From NCBI RefSeq assembly GCF_000004075.3, contig NC_026660.2, positions 25,051,498-25,115,497 of the forward strand: a stretch of 64,000 nucleotides of DNA. The letters run 5' to 3'. The position numbers were made by a program, and so were the translations under genes. The notes beneath the pieces were generated by a model. That model made no database searches, had not been told where the DNA came from, and saw nothing but the letters and a program-made list of their open reading frames with translations. The stretch comes from Cucumis sativus (Eukaryota > Streptophyta > Magnoliopsida > Cucurbitales > Cucurbitaceae). Positions 39,182 to 51,521 of the stretch are shown piece by piece (positions within the stretch are counted from its first letter, which is position 1; each line of letters opens with the position of its first letter).

Positions 39182-42100
39182 AGTTGACTGCAGCTTACTC
39201 CAACTGAACAAACAACAAAAAGAATCATCCCCTCCCTCCCTGCAAAAGAAAATTTATCTTCAAAACTAAGCCAAATAAAAATCTAATGCCTATTCACCAA
39301 TACGATCAGCAGAATTTGAAAAGAAGAAAAAAACAATAGAATTTCAGAAAGGTTTTCAAATGCGAACAAATCAACCAGTCCGATTTCTGTCAACAAGTTT
39401 CGTAAATAACCTAGAAATTTCAAAAACTCTGAAATTAAATGAAGAATTTAAAGCAGGACTGCGATGCCGTTGGGAGGCCATCCATCCTAATAAATACTCT
39501 TGAGATGGAAGCAAATATCATATATCATATTCATATAGACGAAAAAGAAGGAACAATTTCTACGGTCATAGCATTAATGAATTGAAACCTCCACCTCTGA
39601 CCTCGCTCTTCAATGGCAGTAAATGCTCTGTTGATCACACTTGTAAGCTGGTGAGAGAAGAGGTGGACACGATCATTGAAGTCGATTTCAGAGGAAAATT
39701 AAAAGATTAGGTTTCAATCAAAGAAAAAATTGATCCCTAAAAATGTTGTAAAGAACAACCCGAATCGCTAGGCTTTGTTGATTTTGATGGAAAATGGAAA
39801 GGGAAAGCTGAGAAAAAGAAAGAAGGAACCGTGAAATTGAGACAGAGAGAGAGCTTCCTCTTCTTCTTATTCTACTTTTGAACGTCTTGACGATTTTTTT
39901 TTCATTTTATAATATGACCAATCTACCCTTTATCATTTTAATACACTCTCTCCCCACTCAACCCACCTCAATTACCAAAATACCCCCTCATCTTTTTCAA
40001 CATTTATTCCTTATTATTAATTTATTTTCCTATTACATCATTTATTTTCTTTCTTCATATATATATATGTGTGTGTGTGTGTATGTCATCCATTTTCGTG
40101 TGGCAGTTAAATCTACTACCAGAATCATTTAAATGCCAAACAGTTTCAAAATCATATACCTAATCAATTGAACATAGTCCTAATAAGGTTATGACGAGGT
40201 TTTACTACACGATTTGTTTTTTTATTAACACGATATTAACATATTAGAGGAATTTTAAAATCTAAGTGACTATAGACACAAATCCAAAGAGGTTTTGTTT
40301 ATGAAAAACACATTTAGATTAGTAGTTTATTTTGTAATCACGTCATAATACCCATCTCACGGATGTTCATCTAATTTTGAATGCCTTCTTGCAAAAAAAA
40401 AATTATAAAATAAAGTTTGTAATTTAAAATGAAATAGTAGTCTTTTATAGTTAATCCTTTCATTAACTAACAACTGATTTAAAACGAAGAATGTTTGTTT
40501 ATTGTACATTTCCATAATTACTAAAAACTTTAAAAATAAGTTTTAAACTAACCATAATTTTCTTTTACCACAACAATTCGAAGATGAGAAACCAAACAAA
40601 CTATCAAGTTAGGTTGATTTTAGCGTTTAAGCACGATTAAACGAATGAAAATGACTTAAATACAAATAATGGGGTGTGTGAGTTGTAAAGAAAAGTATAG
40701 TATAAAAATTAAAAAGGATATTTAAGGCTAAATGTGAATGCAAAATAAATGAAGAATGGAGTAAAAGTAAGGAAATTTGGAGGAAAAAGGAGAGAATATT
40801 GTTACAGCAAAATTATAGCTTATAAAGCCTCATTTCAGTGTTATCCACACGGAGGGAGACTTTGATGTTTGTGGTTTTGAAAAGAAAAAAGAAAGGATCA
40901 TTGTGGTTTTCCCTTTTCTCCCATCTAAACATACTTTTTCAACTTATTCTCTCTCTAAATTGTCAACATATATTAAATTTGGTTGTCCTTTCTTCTTTCA
41001 GATAACGCAACAAAAAAAAATTAAACCATATAATAAAAATCAACTTAAAAACTTAAGCTAATTAGTAGGTGAAAGTATATAACATGTTACCCAAAATTTG
41101 GATTGAGTTTTTAAAATACCTTTAAAAGATTAATAATAAAACTAAGGTTGGTGCATATGAGAAAAAGACTACACTAATTGTTAGTTAGAAATTAAGTTTA
41201 GGAAGAGATTGGATTTAAATACTATTTTGATTATGACCCATTACATACATATATGTATGTACACAATCTATTAAAATGTACTTATTTTTTTAAAAGATTA
41301 TCTTAATCCAACGGTCTAAAATTTGGGAAAAAAATATTTCTTAATAACTTATTTTTATTTAAACTGTTTTGATAAAAGAAACTATTAAAATATATCTCAA
41401 AAAGCTTTTGAGCTTGCCAAGTATTTTAATTTTTTTAAAAGACTTCTATTTTAAAAAATCAACCGTTAAAAAATGTATAAAATATACCAACGCAACCTAT
41501 AGATGTAAATAATTAAAAGACTAAATTATAAAAAGTGACCCTCAACTTTCATGTTTATGTAAAAAATACCCACATTCAAAAGTTTTAAAAAATTCCTAAA
41601 CTTTCAAAAATACTCTTTCTGTTAGTTGTGGAAGAAAGGCCTTAAAACTATTAAAGAGTTTCATAAATACTAAAATTATAAAAAAAATTAAAACTATTTC
41701 CATTAATTCAATTTTACACCAAATTTCTAAGTTTTCACGCTAAAAACCAAAATTTTAGGTTACAACTATAGTTTTAAATTTCCATGGATGGATGTTTTTA
41801 TTGATATTTTCACATTTTCATGGATTCAATATTAATAGAAATGATGAATCAATATCATCATAAAAATTCACCCATCACAAAAAATAAACCTGAAAGTAAC
41901 ACTACTATAAACATAATATAAATAATAAACATGTTTACTTATATGAAAATAATAAAATATTTATTTACTAATTTAAAATCCTTCTCTAAATTGGTTGTTT
42001 TTATAATTTTCTAGAAATATCGTTGAAATCAAAATTTTAATAAAATTAACACTTCTATATATTAGTATATATCAATCAACATTGATATTTTAAACCTTGA

Positions 42101-43071
42101 TTAAAATATCAAATTCTACAAAATCTAACGTGTTTAAAAAAATTCTCCTTAAATCATATTAAAATAATGATTAGTCAAATAAAGCACGGATAGAACTATC
42201 AAACTATCAGTATGTGTTAATAGTTAAATACAATTTTTTATTTGACAATTAGATGTTTGTTAATTACAATAATAACTATTGAAATGGATTAGATTTATTA
42301 GTTTTGATTTTAGTTGGTGAGAAAATTGGGATGAAATTTAGAGTATTTTGAAGAGTAATTTAGGGTAAGAAAAAGTAGATTCAAAATATAGGACGAAAAT
42401 GGAATATTGGAAAAGGTCAGCAACGGCAAAAGAGGAGCAGATTTTTGGGTGGGAATTGCAAATTGCAAATTGCATGAAGTGAGAAAGTGGACGCGGAAAC
42501 AAAAATATATAGAAAGTCAGCGAGAAAAATTATAAAGAAATTGACCAATAAATCCCAACAAACAGCCTTTTGTTTGTCCACAGCACCATCACCTCTCACC
42601 TTTTCTTATTCATCCATTATTATTATTACTACTCATCTTTGTGCTCATTATTGCTAATCACCTTTTCTTCTTCTTCCTTTTAGATTTTATTATTTGTTTT
42701 TGTTGAAGCAATATAGAATTTTGAGGAATAAATAATCTTCCAAAACTATTTTGAGTATACTTTACATTATATATTCATATTTATGTATTATGTAATGTCA
42801 CATTAATAAACTAGTCACTATAATCAATTTGGTCGACATAACTAATATTTCTCTTTTGGATATTTAACTCTTCAACCTCAATTTGGTACACATATGGAAG
42901 TGCTAGAATGTCGCTTTTTTGCCTTTAGAATATGGTCCCATGAGCCTTTGAAAATTTTGTGGACGCTTTTGGGTGTTAATAATGGACTTCATTTATAGTA
43001 ACTTTAATCATTGTCTAAATTCTAATTTAATAAAAAAAAATTATTTAGTTTGATTATTGTCAACAAAAGTT

Positions 43072-43118
43072 TAGCTCAACTGACATATGTACGTATTAAT
43101 AATCGAGATTCAAATCTC
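43072..43118 (+). repeat. tRNA-like (SINE-type) fragment
   Basis: TAGCTCAACTG (43072-43082) fits the A-box consensus exactly, and GATTCAAATCTC (43107-43118) resembles a B-box at normal spacing. Flanks do not fold into a tRNA, so this is read as a SINE remnant. Confidence 0.45.
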
Positions 43119-43358
43119 TCCACTTCCGATTAATAAAAAATGTTTGATTATTATAATTCTAATATATGTTCAAACCACACCATTGTTATATTAGTTAAGA
43201 GAAAAAAAATCATTGGGGGCATTGTCGTTACAAGTAGTGAGAGAGAAAAAAAACCTATAATATAGTTCTTATATATATCTAAATTTTTCTTGCCCCTTAT
43301 TTTTATGATAATGTAATAAAGTGTGAATCTTGTTCTTTTCTTTAATAATTAAAAAAAA

Positions 43359-43360
<2 letters not shown>

Positions 43361-43394
<34 letters not shown>
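43361..43394. repeat. (AT)17 microsatellite
   Basis: Uninterrupted dinucleotide tract. Confidence 0.95.
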
Positions 43395-43400
<6 letters not shown>

Positions 43401-45952
43401 GTATTTGATTACATAAAATTTAAATCTTGATTAGTGGGGGAAAAAATAGAATGTTATATTTGTTGAAAGTTGTCATTTGAGAGTCTCATTCATATATTGC
43501 ATTTTCTTATTTTGAAATAATTAAGTGTCTGATTACTAATCTTTAATCAAAACGGGTATTGGTAATAAGTTTTTGATATATCAATCATAATAGACGATCT
43601 TAATTGTAAAGTGCAATTGAATTGCTTTCGATCATGCCTATTGATGCATTTTTGTAAACATAATTTAGTTACTATATATTGATATTATTTATTTTGTCTT
43701 TATTTGGTATCATGTCTTCTTACTATTATCGTACGTGAATTATTACCGTTTATGATGAATTGGTAACAATGTTTGTAACAATAACTGTAATTGTAATAGA
43801 TTTATAATTCTCATACCATAGTAGCAACAATAACTATAACAGTAAAAGTTTAAAACTGTATAAATGCATGTGAAAAAAGTTAAAAAAGATTAAAGAATCT
43901 CATGTAGTTTTCAAATGCAATTAGATTGATCACTTTTATCTTTGTATTTAGATTGTATTTGATGATCAGAGTATCCCTCATTAATGAAATATATGATAAA
44001 CAACCATAAACATGATCAAACCAATTATATTTTGGTTAGACTAATGGATTATGTTTTTAGAGGAAATAATAAACATGAGTTAGATGATTTAATACTTAGA
44101 TGAGAAGGAAGGGTTAAGTGAAAGGGTTAAATGTAATTTTGTGAAGAGTAATTATTAGGGAAGAACGCATAGATAAGATAAAAGGGAGAAGAGGAGGTAG
44201 AGAGAGTCGTCCCCATGCAAACCACGGCGAGGATAACATCTGGATCGTGGAGGTGGAAGTCTTCCGCCGTGTTTGTGAAGCGGAAACTCCGAATGGACAA
44301 AAGTACCCCCAGAGCCAAAATTATTGACCGGAATATTCCTGATTTATGACTTTGATATGCATGAAGGAAAAGGAAAAGGAAAAGCAAAAGGATAAGAATG
44401 TTTGAACTCTCCACTTCAATCCACATCCATATATCTAAACTACAATTCAAACTTCAACTTCCTTTTCTTTTTTTCAACTTTACTGAGTTATATTTCTTTT
44501 TTTCTTTTTAATTTTACAAAAAAATTGAATAAAAACCAAATATTTTAAGTAAATATATATTAGTTATAGTTATAGAGTGAACAAAGTCACTATAGATTTA
44601 TGATAATTGTAAAATTTACCAAAAATTCCAAGGTTTAATTTCTATAGTATTAATTATCATCTTTTCATATTTTAAATTAATTAAGGTGAGACATAATGGA
44701 ACTAGTACAACAAATTTCCCTAACCCAAGATATATTGTATTTAGTTTTTTGTAACTTAGCCTAACATCAGCATTCATGAAAATTTCTTCTATTCAGTAAA
44801 TTATTTTTTTAATTTGACTAATATCTTGTATGTAATATATTTTAATAATAAGCACACACATAACCAACCCAAAAATTAATGGATTAGATGTGGTTTTCTT
44901 ACCTAATAATAAAAAAGGGATAAATTATGATTTTTTTCTTTTAATATATCTCTTTTTAGTAATAAGTTAAAGGAATAAAAATTCAACCTTATCAAAAAAG
45001 GACGTGATGAATTTGTGTCCATATAAGACAATGTTAATCACCGTTACCTATTCTTTGAAGGTAACGTTTTTTGTGTCTAAGAAGTCGTGTGTTAGATTAG
45101 GTTGACTTAGGCTCTCTTAGCTAAACCAATTCATATAGCTTTGTTTTCGTATTCTAAAAAAAAATAATTTAAAGTTAAGATAATTAAGAAAATGAATAAA
45201 ATTATATTTAAAAGAAAACTGGGAATTAAAAGCCACAATAATCGTTGGTGAGCTTTTTTTTTTTTTTTCCTTTTCTCTTTGGGTGAAGGACACCCAAAAG
45301 CTTTATAATTATTTGTATCGTTACCCCGTTCTCTAATAATTTAAATTAAATATTTTTCACATTTTTCTTATTCATCTATAATATTTTCTTTACAAAAAAA
45401 AATGGAATGAAAATAGTTTCATTTTTTTAAACAATATATGGGGTGGACGAATTGAAACTCAAATTTTCAAATTGACAATACAAAAATTTCAAATTGATAA
45501 TATAAATAAACACTATGCGATCATGAGGTGGCCATGAGACTAACTTCAGAAGTTTCATATTAATTGACATATAGGCGTGTAGGTTTCGAATTTTTTTTTT
45601 AGGGTTTTATTTTTTAAAGAGAAATTAGTGAATGAATATATAACAAAAATCCATTATAAAATGCATGCATGGATATAGATCATATAATAGGATAAAAACA
45701 AACCCTAGTATTTTACACTATTAGGTAGAAACTTTTGAATTACATGCCATAACTTAATTTTGGAATTAGGTTATAGTCAAATTTTGGAAGTTGCATGACA
45801 CACCAATATTGGCATTTTTTTATGTTCATATAGTATCATAAAGCCAATCCCACGACTCTTCCTCTCTCCCTTCTTCATTAATTCATGTCGTTTTTTGAGC
45901 ATCTTTGAAAGCATGAGTTGATACAACCTCTCACGCTTGCTTCTCATCAGCA

Positions 45953-45974
45953 ATATATATATATATATATATAT
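45953..45974. repeat. (AT)11 microsatellite
   Basis: Uninterrupted dinucleotide tract. Confidence 0.93.
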
Positions 45975-46380
45975 AACAAAAATTTTGAAAGAACTAGAAG
46001 CTAAATCAAGCTCAAAATTTTAAAACTAAAAGTGTAACGTTTTGGAACTCCTAGGAATCAAATAGAGACTATACCACCATTATTTGTTTTAATAAAATAC
46101 TAGAAGTTTAGGGATAAGAGATAGGAGACAACGTGAATTTGTTGGACTTCGAATCATAATACATATATGAGTTCCTGTTCTTTGAGATGATAATATTGCT
46201 AACGGACTTACTAGGCACACCAGTGTATCTCAACCAGCTGGTTGACAAACATAACACAATTCCTCGATAAAAAAATTAATGTGATAATTTTTCTGTAAAA
46301 AACTTAAATATACTTTTTTTATTAGGTTAAAAGAACTGGACGCATAAAATTAGGTGCAACCTTAGTTTCCCAAAACAATA

Positions 46381-46387
<7 letters not shown>

Positions 46388-46444
<57 letters not shown>
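46388..46444. repeat. Long (TA)28 microsatellite
   Basis: About 57 uninterrupted bases of alternating T and A; the longest dinucleotide tract in the window and likely length-polymorphic. Confidence 0.95.
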
Positions 46445-46447
<3 letters not shown>

Positions 46448-47384
46448 TATTTATTTATTTATGATTGTATCGATACAACACACTTATTCAAATTAAGATT
46501 AACTTTTCGTCTAGCAATTGTAAGGTGGATAGATATTAAATATTTAAAACTTTCAAAAAGATAATTGGTGCCTTAGAAGTATTTTCGAATTAACGAAATA
46601 AAGTTTATTTGTGAGATTATTAATCATTAATCACCAATTCCACTGCAAACACACACACTTAATCTATAGTAAAGAAAAAATTGTGACAAAACATTTCATT
46701 CTCGCATAGCATAAATTAAAAAGAGAAACAATGATGTTTTTTATTGTTCATAATCAACTACATTTGAGAGCATGAAGCTACGTTCACATCAAAATAAAAC
46801 ATGTGTTTAAATATGAAATAATAGGCTTTTAAGGCAATGCTTTTAATTTTCACCCAAGATTTTTTATTACTCATATATGGTATGTATATCTTGAAAAGTC
46901 AATCATGGTTCCTTTCTCCTCTCACCATACTTCATCTTCCTTTTTTTAGCATCACTACTTCATGCACGTTTGATAACATCCTTTATAACAACTCTCTGCT
47001 TTGTCTAGGTCTGTCAATTTCATAAAGAAGAAAAAAATAATTAAAAAATAAAAGATAATCAGTCATCAAAACTAGAGAAAATTATTAACGAAAGGGAAAA
47101 ACCTTTAGTATATGAATACTGCTACTAAACTCTCGTTGATTGTGAGTTATTGATGAAAATTTTGTATATGAATACTACTCTAATTAAATGTTAGTCATGA
47201 CTAGGATAACCTCTAATGACATTTCAAGCTCAATGCATGTCAGCAAACAATGTCTTCCAAACGAATTATCCTCATTATAAAAATGTTTGCCAATACACTA
47301 CCACTAGTGCTTAAAATACAAAAGAAATATCAAAATAACACCAATGAACCTGCTAAAAGCTTTTTTTTTTTTTTTTGATATATT

Positions 47385-47433
47385 ACATTTGTATATGAAT
47401 TAAATTTGGTTTGATTTGAATCCATTTAAAATT
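47385..47433. repeat. Direct repeat copy 1 (49 bases)
   Basis: The segment starts ACATTTG then TATATGAATTAAATTTGG. It recurs at 48764-48813 with one substitution and one inserted base. It could be a dispersed repeat or remnant terminal sequence of a decayed element. Confidence 0.6.
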
Positions 47434-47970
47434 GACCACTCTTAATCTAAACCACAAATCGGATTGAGGATGAAACAATATTTGTGGCGATACTATCGAA
47501 AAACGAACTACTCACGATGACACACTCCCACACTTCCCTTGATCACCTCACTTTTTTTTTTTTGGCATTTTTTGACTAATTTAACTTCCTTTTATGGCTT
47601 AAAATGTGTGAATTCATGTTAAAGCCCTACGAACGTGGAAGATCTCATTTGTAGTTTACAAAATTGTCATTACACAAACTTACTTAAACATATCCTTAAA
47701 TTATATCTTTCACATTTTCAATGGATTTTTTTAGTTGTAAATATAACAAATAGAAACATATATACAGACCTAGACCTAGACCACGTCAATTAATAGGAGT
47801 ATACTTTGTTATATTTATTTTTCATAATTTTACTATATGCTTAAATCAGTAAAACTAGAAGTGATCTCTATTGCAATTGTTTGTTTATTTATTTTTCAGT
47901 AGAACATGATCCTTTACTTAATTAGCCGAGTTATTATTCGATATAAAGAATTTTGTTAGTATAAAACACA

Positions 47971-48027
47971 TAGCTCAACTGACATCTGATATGTGTTAGC
48001 AATCATGACATTTATGACTTGAATCAC
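47971..48027 (+). repeat. tRNA-like (SINE-type) fragment, second copy
   Basis: TAGCTCAACTGACAT at 47971-47985 repeats the start of the fragment at 43072. The B-box-like GACTTGAATCAC (about 48016-48027) is degenerate. Confidence 0.4.
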
Positions 48028-48763
48028 TGCACCAACATCATATTCTCTCCAATTACTAATTTAATATCAAATCAATTAATATAAAAAAGAGAAAGTTGAT
48101 GTCACAATTAGTATAAAAAGATATTATATTCGATCAAGGACTCGTGACCTTGAATAGGCTTTATATTTTGGAGTAAGTTGAGAATCACCCACATTGAAAA
48201 TATATTTTGTTAAAGAAATCAACAATGAACTATAGAATTACAAAAACCGTATGAAGAAATCGATGTACATATCTATCTGTGGTTTACTAACAGTGTCTTA
48301 GCTACATCTACGAGATAGAGAAAACACATGTTTTAGAGAGAATCTTTTCTTAGCACAAATTAAATGGCGCCTCTATACTTTGTTGTTTGTAGCACCACAT
48401 GTAACAAATTCAACGCATTTTATCAATTTGTATATGTTTCAATTACTTTACTTTCACAAACCAATTGATGTATGGTATGAAAAGCTAGTTCATGTAGCTA
48501 TGATCTAATATGATGATTAAGTTAGAAATTAAGTATCTTACCCCTTTCAACGTTTGTTCCTTTATATACATTTTTCAATTCTATTATAACTAATAATTTT
48601 CACTTGGTTGCGTTATGAACAATATAAAAAAATATTTTAGTATTTTAATATTTTATTTTTTGTTTTACTTCAGATTAGAAAAAATATCTTAAAAAATTTA
48701 AAAATATATTTATCTCTTCTCCGAAAAAACACAATCGTACCACAAACTTATTAGTAGCGTAAG

Positions 48764-48813
48764 ACATTTATATATGAATTAAATTTGGTTTGATTTGAGA
48801 TCCATTTAAAATT
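48764..48813. repeat. Direct repeat copy 2 (50 bases)
   Basis: Near-identical partner of 47385-47433, about 1.38 kb away in the same orientation. Confidence 0.6.
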
Positions 48814-49796
48814 ATAAGCTAATAGGTTAAAAAGAAATTTAGTTATAAATTTGTATAAATATTTAAGGACACTCATCAATTTTCATCCAAAATGCTAAAA
48901 GGATTTTTCTTCAAAGATAGGTTTGAAATAAAAATGGAAACGATAATGTTGAATTCTTTATTTTTTTAAAAAATAGGGATTTTTTGTATTTACATGCCTT
49001 GTATTTTCCTTTCGTTTTCTTGTGAGATTTGACGTTTTTCGTATTTGGGCTTTTGGTGGGCTGCTTGTTGTGGCCCAAAGACCACCATTTCATTCAATCC
49101 TCTCCCTATTATTATTATTATTATTAGAGGACCAGAGGTTTATAAAAAATACAAAAAACGATATATATATATAAAAACAAAATTTATTAATTTGTAAATA
49201 TTTTGTCATTCTTTTATTTGACAATTTTCCTTGTTAATATATATAATAAAGGTCTTAAAAACAAATTAAATCTTTAATAAATTTTTATCACTTTGATGGT
49301 TAAATCCATGGTATGTAAAAGGGCTACATTTCTTGGTGAAGAAATTGGTTCAAAATGGAGAAAGACAACTTCTTTTCTTTTAGAAGGAAAAGAACTTTTA
49401 TTTGAAATTTACAATAAACACATTTGAGAGGATACCTTTTCATTTATTTCATACACAATCTCACCAACTTTTCTTCACTATAAGGTTGTCTAAGTCTCTA
49501 CTTTTACTTGGCTTCCATATGGATCACACTTCCTATTTATAGGCATTAAATTGTTGGAGTTCAAGCAAACATATGAGAAAGGATCCAAGTTTTGCTCTAT
49601 CTACAAATTTGTTATGGATTGTGTTGTATCTAATAATCTTTGGACTGAATTGCTATATTAACCGACACCCCTTTTCCTTAAAACCACTTGTTGCAATTCG
49701 CTTGCAAGCAAATGCATTCAACATCATTTCATTTACATCAAAGAAATCACACCTAAATTAGAAGAGAATCGAGCTATCACAAAAACCATCTACGAT

Positions 49797-50093
49797 TCAG
49801 TTACCCATAAAAACATCATGCTGTTGCAGCCACCATTTCTCGCCCTCATCCGCCATCGCATTTGCAACCTCCGAACCACCGTCCCCGCTACCGACAAGAC
49901 TTTCCAAGGTCCTTTTCACTTTGTTCAATCGCTTATAGAAACGAATGCGGCGAAGAACCACATCTCTGTCCATTTTGCCAGCAGATTTCAAGAAAACATG
50001 GCTCGAAACGCCGTCGTTCCGGCTGAGGTCCGAGTTCCGGGGATTCTCAGTTTCTGGGAAAGACGTCGAAGCTTTGGAAATCATGAAAGCCAT
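49797..50093 (-). CDS. Small plant protein of unknown function (98 aa)
   Basis: Single-exon ORF with a TATA box 46-53 bases upstream of the ATG and clearly higher GC than its flanks, so I regard it as a real gene. The N-terminus (MAFMISKASTSFPETENPR) is Ser/Thr-rich. The centre has a basic helical block (VVLRRIRFYKRLNKVKRTLE), then a Gly/Ser linker. It ends EKWWLQQHDVFMGN. The basic block plus an acidic, Trp-containing terminus recalls small conserved dicot proteins annotated only as hypothetical. No catalytic motif or membrane segment is evident. The basic block could bind nucleic acid or a protein partner, but that is speculation. Confidence 0.75.
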   Translation of the reverse strand: MAFMISKASTSFPETENPRNSDLSRNDGVSSHVFLKSAGKMDRDVVLRRIRFYKRLNKVKRTLESLVGSGDGGSEVANAMADEGEKWWLQQHDVFMGN

Positions 50094-50138
50094 TTTGGTT
50101 TTGTGGAAGAGAGAGGTAATTGCAGAGAATTGGAGGGA

Positions 50139-50146
50139 TTTTTATA
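50139..50146 (-). promoter_or_regulatory. TATA box of the 98-aa gene
   Basis: Minus strand reads TATAAAAA, 46-53 bases upstream of the start codon at 50093, which implies a very short 5' UTR. Confidence 0.7.
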
Positions 50147-51521
50147 GAATGAAAGAAAGTGGAGATTTCAATTTGATTTAATGGATATCGTTTTGTGTGT
50201 GATGAAAAGCCAAAGGTTTAGTTTCCTGTGGGTTTTGAGCGCCCAAGGTTTTGCAAAATCAGTGGGTCTTTGGTTAACAAACTCTTTTTCTTTTTGCTTC
50301 TCAAAAGCTTCCATGTTTCAACGAAAGTTTCTACTTTTACTTAAAACTGGATTGTTCTATTCTTTTCCATTTTTTCTCTCAGAACTTGACAAAGAAAGCC
50401 TTGGGAGTTTGTGATATCTAAAACCTTCACAAGATATTAGTTCGTCGAATCAACAACTAAACATGATTGATGATATTCGTGAGAAGAATTAATCAAAAGA
50501 ATTGCGAAACATGTAAAGATGGAGGATATTAGTCGTTGGATTGTTGTTAATGTTTACAAATAGAAATTCAATCTATATTAGCATTCACTTTTTTCTTGTA
50601 TAAATATTATTGTTAAATAAACTAATTCTGATGTAATTTAAAATTAAAAGACTAGTTTTAAGATTCTATTAAGAGCTTGTTAATTAAATTTGAACAAATA
50701 AAATAATGAAATTAAGATTGAAATTAAGATAGAAATGTAATCTTATCTCATTATTAAAGGAAGCGACTAAAACCAATAATATTTGTAAAAATATTTTAGT
50801 TTTTATAAATGTTTAAATTAGAGTTTAGAATAAAATGAATAAAAGTCTATCTACGATGTGATGTAGCAAAATAGATCACTATCTATTTCCATTCAATTTT
50901 TTTTGTAAATGAGAAAGCAATTAGGGGAGAGGGAGAATTTTAGGGTTGAATCAAATTTGGAAGTAATTAATTTTAGGAAGAAACTAACGAGAGAAAAATG
51001 AATCATAGTGAGTTGACTGATTTGGTGATCTCCATGGAGTCAAACTTGAGGATGACTAGAGGCAAATTTGAAAAAAAAAAAAAGAAAATTAGCTCCATGC
51101 TTGAATTTCGAAGCTATACAAAATTTGAAGTATTTTTTTATTTTTTTTGTATATATATTTAACGTTAGCAAATTGAAATTAATAACAATCGACAATATCT
51201 ACTACAAGAAAACCTTCCTCTAGTCTACTCTACAATCAATGTGGTAAAGTTTCCTCCATGAACGAGAGGAACTTTATCCAGTCATTCATTTCTGATATAC
51301 ATCCGTTGAAGCCATAACTAAAAATGGCCACATCAACAAGGTTTCATGATATATTTCGAAATTTGATGTCATGTCAATCAACCTGTTTTGGAAATTACCT
51401 TTAAGATCTACACTACCTTTGACTTTTGAGATATCCTTCTCAACATTTTATCATTGAGCAGCAGATAATCTGTTTTGATCATAAAGGATATACAGAGGAC
51501 AGATATAGACCAGACACAAAA
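50147..51521. other. Intergenic region, 3' flank of the VPS13-family gene
   Basis: The left part is the upstream region of the 98-aa gene. About 51180-51521 is less AT-rich and is probably the 3' UTR of the VPS13-family gene. No gene is recognised. Confidence 0.6.

Larger units (their letters stand above)
39182..49796. other. Long AT-rich intergenic region with scattered repeats
   Basis: 39182 to about 39860 is the 5' leader and promoter of the WAK-like kinase; a 5' UTR intron is possible. Beyond it there is no recognisable gene for nearly 10 kb. The region has three AT microsatellites, two tRNA-like fragments and a pair of 49-50-base direct repeats, each listed separately. 44200-44345 is locally GC-rich with ORFs on both strands, none recognised. 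42417-42600 has a TATA-like CTATATATTT on the minus strand with no ORF behind it. Confidence 0.6.

Noticed and set aside
39182-39211. N-terminal extension of the WAK-like kinase by ten residues
   Set aside because: The upstream codon is TTG, not ATG. The ATG at 39181 gives a clean signal peptide.
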